Source: an uncultured Flavobacteriaceae bacterium (GTDB lineage Bacteria > Bacteroidota > Bacteroidia > Flavobacteriales > Flavobacteriaceae). From it: a DNA stretch of 6,173 bases. Position numbers and translations under genes: made by a program. The stretch lies in the NCBI GenBank assembly GCA_913031655.1, contig CAJWFY010000092.1, positions 1 to 6,173 on the forward strand. The letters are read 5' to 3'. The notes under the pieces are model-generated. The model saw nothing but the letters and a program-made list of their open reading frames with translations. It did no database searches and was not told where the DNA came from. Below are positions 1-6,173 of this stretch, piece by piece (the stretch's first letter is position 1; the number at the start of each line of letters is the position of its first letter).

Positions 1-559
1 GAAAGTCAATGATTTCTGGTTTACAATCAGGTCCTGGAATTATTTCAAATAATTTCAAATAACGTGGAGGATTAAAAAAATGAGTTACTGCAAAATGATT
101 TTTAAAATCTTCCGATCTCCCTTCATTCATTAATTTAATAGGAATTCCAGAAGTGTTAGATGTTATAAGTGTGCCTTTTTTTCTAAATTTTTCAATCTGC
201 TCAAATACAATCTGTTTTATATTCAATTTTTCTGTAACCACCTCAATTATCCAGTCAGCTTCACTTATTTTTTTTACGTCATCTGTTAAGTTTCCAAGGG
301 CTATTCTGTTAATAAAACTTTTATGATATAATGGTGCAGGCTTAGATTTAATACATCTTTGAAACATTTCTGTTACTATTCTATTTTTAACTTTTTTGTT
401 CTCTAAGTTTAATCCTAGCTTTTCTTCATTTTCATTTAGTTTGTTAGGAGCTATGTCTAGAAGAAGAACTTCGATTCCTACATTGGCAAAATGGCAAGCT
501 ATTCCAGAGCCCATTACACCTGAACCTATAACAGCAATTTTATTTATTTTTCTATTCAT
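1..559 (-). CDS. 3-hydroxyacyl-CoA dehydrogenase, N-terminal part (probable FadN-type hydratase/dehydrogenase), cut by window edge
   Basis: Only the first 186 codons are present; the gene continues past base 1. It starts at an ATG at 557-559, and I translated it by hand. Residues 8-35 form an NAD-binding Rossmann fold start with the glycine pattern G12-x-G14-x-x-G17 and an acidic residue, D35, at the end of the second strand. The segment SNTSG (134-138) and the pair H160 (in HFFNP) and E172 (in LFEIIPG) match the catalytic serine region and His-Glu dyad of 3-hydroxyacyl-CoA dehydrogenases, including the 12-residue spacing. The family oxidises L-3-hydroxyacyl-CoA to 3-ketoacyl-CoA with NAD+ in the cytoplasm. 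Because the dehydrogenase domain begins at residue 1, with an insert around residues 40-90 like that in Bacillus FadN, I infer a fusion of roughly 800 residues with a C-terminal enoyl-CoA hydratase domain; that half is not visible. A stand-alone enzyme of about 300 residues is the alternative. It lies 11 bases downstream of the acyl-CoA dehydrogenase gene; the spacer is purely A/T with no Shine-Dalgarno sequence. Confidence 0.9.
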   Translation of the reverse strand, partial: MNRKINKIAVIGSGVMGSGIACHFANVGIEVLLLDIAPNKLNENEEKLGLNLENKKVKNRIVTEMFQRCIKSKPAPLYHKSFINRIALGNLTDDVKKISEADWIIEVVTEKLNIKQIVFEQIEKFRKKGTLITSNTSGIPIKLMNEGRSEDFKNHFAVTHFFNPPRYLKLFEIIPGPDCKPEIIDF

Positions 560-570
560 TTTTTTATTTT

Positions 571-1710
571 TTATTTTAAAATACTTCTTGAAATAATTAT
601 TTTTTGAATTTCTGATGTTCCTTCATATATCTGAGTAATTTTAGCATCTCTCATTAATCTTTCAACATGATATTCCTTGACAAAACCGTATCCACCATGA
701 ATTTGTACAGCTTCTATAGTATGTTTCATTGCCATTTCTGACGCAAATAATTTTGCCATAGAACTTGATAGTATGTATGGTTTATTATTATCCTTTTCAT
801 AAGCGCTTTTGTGAATCAATAATCTAGCTGCTTCAATGTCAGTAGCCATATCTGCTAACTTAAAGGCAATTGCTTGGTGCTCACTGATTGGCTTTCCAAA
901 AGTTTTTCTTTGTTTAGAATATTGTAATGATAATTCATAAGCACCTTCTGCAATTCCTAAAGCTTGTGCTGCTATTCCGATTCTTCCACCTTCAAGTGTT
1001 TTCATCGCATATTTAAAACCAAAACCTTCAGGACCTAGGCGATTTTCTTTAGGAACTATTACATCTTGAAACATAACAGATGAAGTGTCAGATGATCTAA
1101 TACCCAATTTATCTTCCTTAACTCCAGTGTTAAGGCCTTTAGATTTCGCATCTACTATAAAAGCATTAATACCTTTATGACCTTTATCCGGGTCAGTTTG
1201 AGCAATTACAACATAAATACCTGCTTTTTTTCCATTGGTAATCCAGTTTTTAGTTCCATTTAACAAATAATAATCACCTTTATCTTCGGCTCTAGTTTTT
1301 TGTTGAGTTGCATCAGACCCTGATTCAGGTTCAGACAAGCAAAATGCTCCAATAGTTTCACCTTTTGCTAATGTTCTTAAGTATTTATTTTTTTGATCTT
1401 CAGTTCCATATTCTTCTATCCCCCAACAGGCTAGTGAGTTGTGAGCGGATAGTATTACAGAGCATGAATTATCTACTTTCGAAATTTCTTCAACTGCTAA
1501 AGAGTATGAGAGTGTATCCATACCTCCTCCTCCATATTTTTCAGAAACAGTCATTCCTAAAAAACCTAATTCTGCCATTCTTTTTACTCCTTCCGTTGGA
1601 TATTCAGACTTTGAATCACGATTAATAACACCAGACTTTAATTCGTTTTGTGCAAAATTCCTTGCGGCTTTTTGTATTAATATGTGTTCTTCAGTCAATT
1701 CTAAATTCAT
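571..1710 (-). CDS. acyl-CoA dehydrogenase (short/medium-chain type, FAD-dependent)
   Basis: This 379-residue cytoplasmic flavoenzyme catalyses the first step of beta-oxidation, turning a saturated acyl-CoA into trans-2-enoyl-CoA and passing electrons to electron-transfer flavoprotein. The length is typical of the short-chain/butyryl-CoA type; membrane FadE enzymes are much longer. The N-terminal helical domain covers about 1-118. The first family signature, GAFCLSEPESGSDA, is at 121-134 in the middle beta domain, followed by the flavin-contacting WIT (156-158). The C-terminal helical domain holds the second signature, QIHGGYGFVKEYHVERLMRD (336-355), and E363 in IYEGTSEIQ, which aligns with the catalytic base of medium-chain and butyryl-CoA dehydrogenases. 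No key residue is missing. The start at 1710 gives the usual N-terminus (MNLELTEEH) and sits 10 bases after the marR stop, with AAA just before the ATG and no Shine-Dalgarno. It is the middle gene of a probable regulator-dehydrogenase-dehydrogenase operon. Exact chain-length preference, or a branched-chain acyl-CoA substrate, cannot be read from the sequence. Confidence 0.95.
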   Translation of the reverse strand: MNLELTEEHILIQKAARNFAQNELKSGVINRDSKSEYPTEGVKRMAELGFLGMTVSEKYGGGGMDTLSYSLAVEEISKVDNSCSVILSAHNSLACWGIEEYGTEDQKNKYLRTLAKGETIGAFCLSEPESGSDATQQKTRAEDKGDYYLLNGTKNWITNGKKAGIYVVIAQTDPDKGHKGINAFIVDAKSKGLNTGVKEDKLGIRSSDTSSVMFQDVIVPKENRLGPEGFGFKYAMKTLEGGRIGIAAQALGIAEGAYELSLQYSKQRKTFGKPISEHQAIAFKLADMATDIEAARLLIHKSAYEKDNNKPYILSSSMAKLFASEMAMKHTIEAVQIHGGYGFVKEYHVERLMRDAKITQIYEGTSEIQKIIISRSILK

Positions 1711-1720
1711 TTTATATACT

Positions 1721-2158
1721 TTAAAAAGTGAAAATATTTTTCTTTTTAGTTAATTCATTTATTTTTTCAATAACTAAATAAAAATTTTCTATAGATTCTG
1801 TTCCAGCTTCATCAACAATAGCTTGATTGAACTTTTTAACAGCAATTCTTGAAGCATCTCTATTAGTCTTACCTAATTCAGTCAGATGAATCAAAACACC
1901 TCTTCCGTCATCAGGATTAGGTTTCCTATGAATAAACTTCTTTTCCTCCATCGATTTTAGGGTTCTAGATAAGCTAGTAGCTTCAATTCCCATTTTAGGT
2001 CCTAAAGAAGTAGACGGAGTTCCATTTTTCGGATCTATACTAAGTAAAGCAAAACCAACAGCCATTGTTGAATTATATTTATTAGCCTGATCATTATACA
2101 TTTTTGATACTGCTTGCCATGTTGACCTTAAAACGTGATCAATAGTTTTTTTTTCCAT
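1721..2158 (-). CDS. MarR-family transcriptional regulator, probable repressor of the beta-oxidation operon
   Basis: This 145-residue protein is of normal MarR length. Residues 1-45 form the first dimerisation helices. The winged helix-turn-helix spans about 47-95, with a recognition-helix region around GIEATSLSRTLKSMEEK (57-73). The wing follows, with the hallmark D84-G-R86 followed by GVLIHLTELG (87-96), matching the family pattern D-x-R-x-x-x-x-x-LT-x-x-G. A long C-terminal helix (about 98-138) completes the dimer interface. MarR proteins bind palindromic DNA as dimers and usually release it on binding a small molecule. The gene is the first of a tight operon with two beta-oxidation genes, so an acyl-CoA or fatty-acid ligand is a reasonable inference but is not shown. 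The start at 2158 gives an N-terminus (MEKKTIDHVLRSTWQAVSKMYN) like that of the flavobacterial MarR proteins I remember beside beta-oxidation genes. A perfect palindrome ends 16 bases upstream of this start and suggests autoregulation. Confidence 0.93.
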   Translation of the reverse strand: MEKKTIDHVLRSTWQAVSKMYNDQANKYNSTMAVGFALLSIDPKNGTPSTSLGPKMGIEATSLSRTLKSMEEKKFIHRKPNPDDGRGVLIHLTELGKTNRDASRIAVKKFNQAIVDEAGTESIENFYLVIEKINELTKKKNIFTF

Positions 2159-2163
2159 TTTAT

Positions 2164-2171
2164 CAAATTTA
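2164..2171 (-). promoter_or_regulatory. candidate -7 promoter element (TAAATTTG) for the marR operon
   Basis: On the minus strand this reads TAAATTTG, an exact match to the Bacteroidota primary sigma factor -7 consensus TAnnTTTG. It ends 5 bases before the marR ATG, so a transcript starting from it would be leaderless or nearly so. No TTTG -33 element is visible at the expected distance; that stretch lies inside the palindrome at 2175-2202. A chance match in such AT-rich DNA is possible, but the placement beside the palindrome and the gene start favours a real element. Confidence 0.45.
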
Positions 2172-2205
2172 ACAAAAAATACTATGCATGCATAGTATTT
2201 TTCTA
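2172..2205 (-). terminator. possible weak terminator of purL, coincident with the operator palindrome
   Basis: In the purL transcript, the palindrome lies 10 bases after the stop codon and can form a stem of up to about 12 base pairs with a small loop, ending in a run of six T residues (2179-2174). That is the layout of an intrinsic terminator. The stem has little G+C, only two G/C steps per arm near the apex plus one further out, so termination would be weak. The symmetry is equally well explained as a protein-binding site, so I hold this as a secondary role. Confidence 0.3.
2175..2202. promoter_or_regulatory. perfect 28-bp palindrome, probable MarR operator
   Basis: The sequence is a perfect inverted repeat with no spacer, centred between bases 2188 and 2189. 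Its core is ACTATGCATGCATAGT, flanked by AAAAAT on one side and its complement on the other; symmetry breaks at 2174/2203. It fills most of the 54-base gap between purL and marR and directly abuts the candidate -7 element, covering where a -33 element would lie. MarR-family dimers bind palindromes of about this size next to their own genes, so I infer an autoregulatory operator whose occupation would block RNA polymerase. I saw no second copy of the core in the window. In RNA, the same bases could fold into a hairpin with an A-tract before it and a T-tract after it. Confidence 0.7.
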
Positions 2206-2212
2206 ATTTTTT

Positions 2213-5200
2213 TTAAATGTTGTTATCAAACCATTTTTTAGCATTTTCAAATGCTAAAATCCAAGGGGAGATCTTGTCATTTCTTTCTTTTGGGTAGTAT
2301 GGCCAATTCCAAGGAAAAGTAGACCTTTCTAGGTGTGGCATCATAGCAATATGACGACCATCTTCATTGCTGATAATTGCTGTATTAAATTTGGAACCAT
2401 TTGGATTTGCAGGATAATCTTCATATCCATACTTACCTATGATTTTATATTTATCTTCTGAATATGGTAAGTTAAATTTACCTTCTCCGTGTGCAGCCCA
2501 TATTCCTAATTTCGAACCACTTAGACTGTTAAACATAATAGAATTATTTTTTTGAATCTCTACAGATGTGAACAAACATTCAAATTTATTTGAATCGTTA
2601 TGAACCATTTTAGGTTTTTCTTTATGTTCAGGATGGAGTAGGCCTAGTTCCATAAAAAGTTGACAACCGTTACAAACACCTAAAGACAAGGTGTTGTTTC
2701 TGCTATAAAAATTCATTAAGCTTTTTCTAGCTTTTTCATTATAAATAAACGAGCCAGCCCAGCCTTTTGCTGATCCTAATACATCTGAATTTGAGAAACC
2801 ACCAACAGCTACAATTAAATTAATATCTTCAAGTGTTTCTCTACCTGAAATTAAATCTGTCATGTGAACATCTTTAACTTCAAAACCTACTAAATTCAAA
2901 GCGTAAGCCATTTCTCTTTCTGAATTACTTCCCTTTTCTCTAATAACAGCTGCTTTTACTTTAATGTTGGTTTTTAAAATATTTTGTATCCCTTTAAAAT
3001 TGTTAGGAAAAATATAATTAAGAGGTTGATTTTTATAATTATTAAATCTTTCTTTTGCTTTAGTTTTACCACTTTGACGAATGTCTAAGAGGTATGAAGA
3101 TTTGAACCAAATATCTCTATACTTTTCAATTTCGTAATGATAACAATCACTATTTTTTAATATTTCAAGAAATCCAGTTGAATTGACCTCTCCAATTTTA
3201 TTGAATTCAATATTTTCTTTTATAAGTATTTTTTCAATTTCTTTTTTGCCTTGAAAAATTAATCCAACATTTTCGTTGAAAAAAAGTTTTATAATATCAT
3301 TTTCTTTAAAATTCGAAAAATCTATTTTAGCCCCAATATTTTTTTCTGAAAAGCACATTTCAAGCAAAGAAGTGATTAGTCCGCCTGAACTTATATCGTG
3401 ACCTGAAGAAATTAGATTTTTTTTTATGAGTCCTTGAAAAACTTCGAATACTTTCTTAAAAAATTTAGAATCTTTTATGTCAGAAGACTGATTTCCAATA
3501 TATCCTAAGGTTTGAGCAAATGCAGAACCACCTAGGTTATAGCTTGTTTTAGAAAGATCTATATAATATATAGAATCGTTATTATCTTTAAAAGTCGGTT
3601 CAATTACATTATTAATGTTGTTGCAATTTGCAGCTGCTGAAATTATTACAGTTCCAGGCGAAACGACCTCTTTATCTTTATACTTTTGTTTCATGGAAAG
3701 AGAATCCTTTCCTGTCGGTATATTGATTCCTAAATCAATAGCAAAATTAGAGCATGATTCTACAGCTTCGTACAGCCTAGCATCTTCGCCAGGATTATTA
3801 CAAGGCCACATCCAATTAGCTGATAGTGTGACAGACTTAAGTCCTTTATCTAATGGAGCCCAAATGATATTAGTAAGCGCTTTTCCAATTGCATTTCTAG
3901 AGCCTGCGCTAGGATCAATTAAAGCTGAAATTGGGGAATGACCAATCGAAGTTGCAACTCCATTATTACCATTGTAGTCTAGTGCCATAACACCACAATT
4001 GTTAAGAGGAAGTTGTAAAGCTCCAACACACTGTTGTTTTGCTACCTTTCCTGTAACGCACCTATCTACTTTATTAGTTAACCAATCTTTACAGGCTACA
4101 GATTCTAGACTCAAGACATTGATCAAATATTGTTCTAATTTTTTTTTATCGTATTTAAGATCTTTATATTGAAAATTATTAGAAGAATCTTTCATTATAG
4201 TTTGTGGAGAGTTTCCAAAAAAATCTGATAAAGAAAGCTCAATTGGAGTTTTATTTTTTGAAGAAGATTTAATTGTGAATTTTTTATCATTTTTCACTCT
4301 TCCTACTTTATAACATGGAGTTTTTTCTCTATCAGCAATTCTTTTTAATTTGTCATAATTTTTTTCTGAAATAATTAACCCCATTCTTTCTTGAGATTCA
4401 TTTCCTATAATTTCTTTTGCAGAAAGAGATTGATCTCCAACAGGTAATTGATCTAATTCAATAACTCCTCCAGTTTCTTCAACTAATTCTGAAAGACAAT
4501 TTAGGTGTCCTCCAGCTCCGTGATCATGGATAGAAATAATGGTATTCTCTTTAGATTCAACAAAAGCCCTAATAGTATTTGCTACTCTTTTTTGCATTTC
4601 TGGATTCGATCTTTGAATCGCATTAAGTTCAATTCCGGAGTTATATTTACCAGTTTCTGTAGAAGAAACTGCCGCTCCGCCCATTCCAATTCTATAATTA
4701 TCTCCTCCTAAAACAACAATAATATCATTTTCACTAGGAATATCCTTTAAGCTGTGCTCTTTCTTCCCATAGCCAATTCCTCCAGCAAGCATTATCACCT
4801 TATCAAAGCCTAAATTCTTGTTACTTTCCGTATGTTCAAAAGTAAGAACTGATCCTGCAATTAGTGGTTGACCAAATTTATTTCCGAAATCAGAAGCACC
4901 ATTTGAAGCTTTAATAAGTATGTCTAATGGAGATTGATAAAGCCACTCTCTAGCGCTTTTTATCCACGACCTGCTAGAATCAACTCTTGGATAAGAAGTC
5001 ATGTAAACTGCAGTACCAGCTAAAGGTAAAGAACCCTTTCCGCCAGCTAAACGATCTCTAATTTCTCCTCCAGATCCAGTTGCTGCTCCATTAAACGGTT
5101 CAACTGTAGTAGGAAAATTATGTGTTTCTGCCTTTAATGAAACAACAGAATTAAATAACGATTTTTTAAAATATGACGGAACATCTGAATCGGTTGGAGC

Positions 5201-5866
5201 AAATTGCTCAACTTTAGGCCCCTCAACAAAAGCCACATTATCTTTGTAGGCAGAAACTATTTCATTGGGATTTAACTCAGATGTTTTTTTAATTAACTTG
5301 AAAAGTGAATTGTCTTTTTCAATTCCATCAATAATAAATTTTCCATTAAATATTTTATGTCTGCAATGTTCAGAATTAACTTGAGAAAAACCAAAAACTT
5401 CTGAATCAGTAAGTTTTCTATTAATTTTAATGGATAACTGCTCTAGATAGTGAATTTCTTCATTATTTAAAGCTAAGCCTTCACTTTCGCTATAAGTTTT
5501 AATATCACTTATTTCGATTATTGACTCAGGCTTCAAGTTGTTTAAAAACAAATCTTGATCAAGTTTATTATATTTTTCAAATAACATTGAATCAAATACT
5601 TTATTCTGTTTATTAATAAGAACATAAGTCTCAATTCTTTTAATTCCATTAATAGCCATGTTTTGAGTTATCTCAACAGCATTAGTGCTCCATGGAGTAA
5701 TCATTGTTTTTTTAGGCCCAATATAATTAGCTTGAATAATAGGGGAGTTTGAAATAAATTTGCTGTTAAAAAGCCACTCTAACTTTACGATATTTTTAGA
5801 GTCTAAATCTTCTGCTGAATCTACTGCATAAATTAACTCATTTTTATCTTTGAAAAAAAGAATCAT
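2213..5866 (-). CDS. purL: phosphoribosylformylglycinamidine synthase, single-chain (large) form
   Basis: This cytoplasmic enzyme catalyses the fourth step of de novo purine synthesis: FGAR + glutamine + ATP give FGAM + glutamate + ADP + phosphate. At 1217 residues it is the fused type, somewhat shorter than the 1295-residue E. coli protein; no separate purQ or purS is needed. Residues 1-140 form the PurS-like N-terminal domain (TPWSTNAVEITQNM, 57-70), followed by a linker. The synthase core contains FSQVNSEHCRHKIFNG (160-175), with H167 in the conserved SEHCRH, then KAETHNFPT (245-253), the glycine-rich ATGSGGEIRDR (262-272) and IHDHGAGGH (446-454). A second AIRS-like half runs to about 900. 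The glutaminase domain starts near 969, has GVCNGCQ with nucleophile C1065, and H1178 and E1180 in PHLERST complete the triad. The start at 5866 gives the usual N-terminus (MILFFKDKNELIYAV); no Shine-Dalgarno is present. The frame is intact despite two A9 runs. It is followed on the same strand by the beta-oxidation operon after 54 bases. Confidence 0.98.
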   Translation of the reverse strand: MILFFKDKNELIYAVDSAEDLDSKNIVKLEWLFNSKFISNSPIIQANYIGPKKTMITPWSTNAVEITQNMAINGIKRIETYVLINKQNKVFDSMLFEKYNKLDQDLFLNNLKPESIIEISDIKTYSESEGLALNNEEIHYLEQLSIKINRKLTDSEVFGFSQVNSEHCRHKIFNGKFIIDGIEKDNSLFKLIKKTSELNPNEIVSAYKDNVAFVEGPKVEQFAPTDSDVPSYFKKSLFNSVVSLKAETHNFPTTVEPFNGAATGSGGEIRDRLAGGKGSLPLAGTAVYMTSYPRVDSSRSWIKSAREWLYQSPLDILIKASNGASDFGNKFGQPLIAGSVLTFEHTESNKNLGFDKVIMLAGGIGYGKKEHSLKDIPSENDIIVVLGGDNYRIGMGGAAVSSTETGKYNSGIELNAIQRSNPEMQKRVANTIRAFVESKENTIISIHDHGAGGHLNCLSELVEETGGVIELDQLPVGDQSLSAKEIIGNESQERMGLIISEKNYDKLKRIADREKTPCYKVGRVKNDKKFTIKSSSKNKTPIELSLSDFFGNSPQTIMKDSSNNFQYKDLKYDKKKLEQYLINVLSLESVACKDWLTNKVDRCVTGKVAKQQCVGALQLPLNNCGVMALDYNGNNGVATSIGHSPISALIDPSAGSRNAIGKALTNIIWAPLDKGLKSVTLSANWMWPCNNPGEDARLYEAVESCSNFAIDLGINIPTGKDSLSMKQKYKDKEVVSPGTVIISAAANCNNINNVIEPTFKDNNDSIYYIDLSKTSYNLGGSAFAQTLGYIGNQSSDIKDSKFFKKVFEVFQGLIKKNLISSGHDISSGGLITSLLEMCFSEKNIGAKIDFSNFKENDIIKLFFNENVGLIFQGKKEIEKILIKENIEFNKIGEVNSTGFLEILKNSDCYHYEIEKYRDIWFKSSYLLDIRQSGKTKAKERFNNYKNQPLNYIFPNNFKGIQNILKTNIKVKAAVIREKGSNSEREMAYALNLVGFEVKDVHMTDLISGRETLEDINLIVAVGGFSNSDVLGSAKGWAGSFIYNEKARKSLMNFYSRNNTLSLGVCNGCQLFMELGLLHPEHKEKPKMVHNDSNKFECLFTSVEIQKNNSIMFNSLSGSKLGIWAAHGEGKFNLPYSEDKYKIIGKYGYEDYPANPNGSKFNTAIISNEDGRHIAMMPHLERSTFPWNWPYYPKERNDKISPWILAFENAKKWFDNNI

Positions 5867-5892
5867 TAAGGACTTAGAAAATTAAATTTATT

Positions 5893-5900
5893 CAAAAATA
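5893..5900 (-). promoter_or_regulatory. candidate -7 promoter element (TATTTTTG) for purL
   Basis: On the minus strand this reads TATTTTTG, matching the Bacteroidota consensus TAnnTTTG, and it ends 26 bases before the purL ATG, so the leader would be about 20 bases. A TTTG occurs upstream (5913-5916) but only 12 bases away, closer than the usual -33 spacing of about 19-21, so the -33 element is poor or absent. The match could be chance in this AT-rich leader. If real, purL is transcribed on its own and its mRNA does not include the hairpin at 5977-6021. Confidence 0.35.
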
Positions 5901-5976
5901 TAAGAAAAAATGCAAAGAAGATCTTTTGTGATTGAAATTTAAATGACGATTATAAAATACTTATTAACATCGGTTA

Positions 5977-6021
5977 GTATATGAAGTATAGCATCCCGAA
6001 GGGTGCTATGATTTTATATAC
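5977..6021 (-). other. interrupted hairpin between the upstream gene and purL
   Basis: Read on the minus strand, an outer 6-bp stem (GTATAT/ATATAC) encloses an asymmetric internal loop of 6 and 5 bases and then an inner 6-bp stem (ATAGCA/TGCTAT). A single C-A mismatch and two C-G pairs follow, capped by a TTCG tetraloop closed by C-G, one of the most stable RNA loops. This is the only locally GC-rich spot in the 215-base gap (5867-6081). It lies 60 bases past the stop of the upstream gene and 110 bases before purL. No T-tract follows on either strand, so it is not a standard intrinsic terminator. It may be a transcript 3' end or stability element, or part of a leader structure; the rest of the gap shows nothing else I can support apart from the candidate promoter element at 5893-5900. 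Confidence 0.4.
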
Positions 6022-6081
6022 ATTGTTAGCTGTTTTTATTTTTCAAAATTCAATTTCACTATTTTCATAAATGATTAGTCT

Positions 6082-6173
6082 TTACTGATTGTAATCTGGA
6101 TCGTGACTATTCATTGCTTCTTCAGCAACTGTATGTAAATCTGTATTAAAACCAGTATCAAAATCGTTAGTAG
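6082..6173 (-). CDS. C-terminal end of an unidentified protein, cut by window edge
   Basis: An open frame enters from the right edge and ends at a TAA at 6082-6084. It gives 29 residues, finishing in DLHTVAEEAMNSHDPDYNQ. The tail is hydrophilic and acidic (six Asp/Glu in 29) with no membrane segment or recognisable motif, and I cannot assign a family. The other minus-strand frame that I checked at the edge stops within two codons. The proposed tail fits the layout because the hairpin follows 60 bases after its stop and all other genes are on this strand. It could be a chance open frame, since 30 codons is short. It is separated from purL by 215 bases, so co-transcription is uncertain. Confidence 0.55.
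   Translation of the reverse strand, partial: TNDFDTGFNTDLHTVAEEAMNSHDPDYNQ

Noticed and set aside
396..596. Open frame of 66 codons on the plus strand
   Set aside because: It lies antisense to the well-supported hydroxyacyl-CoA dehydrogenase gene and the end of the acyl-CoA dehydrogenase gene; its Phe/Ile-rich tail is just the complement of A-rich DNA.
1365..1625. Open frame of 86 codons on the plus strand
   Set aside because: It is fully antisense to the acyl-CoA dehydrogenase gene, has low-complexity Leu/Phe composition and no recognisable motif.
3615..3941. Open frame of 108 codons on the plus strand
   Set aside because: It is antisense to conserved purL sequence encoding the second synthase half; shadow frames of this length are common opposite conserved genes.
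4505..4711. Open frame of 68 codons on the plus strand
   Set aside because: It is antisense to the conserved IHDHGAGGH region of purL, with Ser/Asn-rich shadow composition.
5913..5916. TTTG (minus strand) as the -33 element of the purL promoter
   Set aside because: It is only 12 bases from the candidate -7 element, well short of the spacing known for Bacteroidota promoters.
5981..6070. Plus-strand small open frame of 29 codons with a hydrophobic middle, resembling a one-helix membrane peptide
   Set aside because: It has no ribosome-binding or promoter signal, overlaps the hairpin, opposes all neighbouring genes, and hydrophobic residues are expected by chance from T-rich DNA. Conservation in relatives would be needed to revive it.
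5867..6081. A known purine-type riboswitch upstream of purL
   Set aside because: I could not find the three-way junction or conserved core of the purine aptamers; only a single interrupted hairpin is visible.

Overview
The window looks like chromosomal DNA from a low-GC member of the Bacteroidota, most likely a marine or other free-living flavobacterium. This rests on the very AT-rich composition, on ribosome-binding regions that are A-rich with no Shine-Dalgarno sequence, on two matches to the Bacteroidota promoter element TAnnTTTG, and on the close resemblance of all four recognisable proteins to flavobacterial family members (recognised from memory, not from a search). Every supported gene lies on the minus strand, so transcription runs from the right end to the left end.

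Reading in the direction of transcription: the last 29 codons of an unidentified gene (6082-6173); a 215-base non-coding stretch (5867-6081) with an interrupted hairpin (5977-6021) and a candidate promoter element close to purL (5893-5900); a full-length single-chain purL (2213-5866), encoding phosphoribosylformylglycinamidine synthase of purine synthesis; a 54-base gap holding a perfect 28-bp palindrome and a candidate promoter element; then a MarR-type regulator (1721-2158), an acyl-CoA dehydrogenase (571-1710), and the first 186 codons of a 3-hydroxyacyl-CoA dehydrogenase that runs off the left edge (1-559).

The last three genes are separated by only 10 and 11 bases and read as one fatty-acid beta-oxidation operon. 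The dehydrogenase makes the enoyl-CoA. The left-hand gene, probably a FadN-type fusion of 3-hydroxyacyl-CoA dehydrogenase and enoyl-CoA hydratase, would carry out the next steps. The MarR protein, encoded first, probably controls the operon by binding the palindrome beside its own promoter. purL is metabolically unrelated and is probably just an upstream neighbour on the same strand.

I found no mobile element, CRISPR array, tRNA, rRNA or defence system. The core content is ordinary. The points most worth a second look are the palindromic operator, which also has the shape of a terminator between purL and the operon, and the hairpin upstream of purL.
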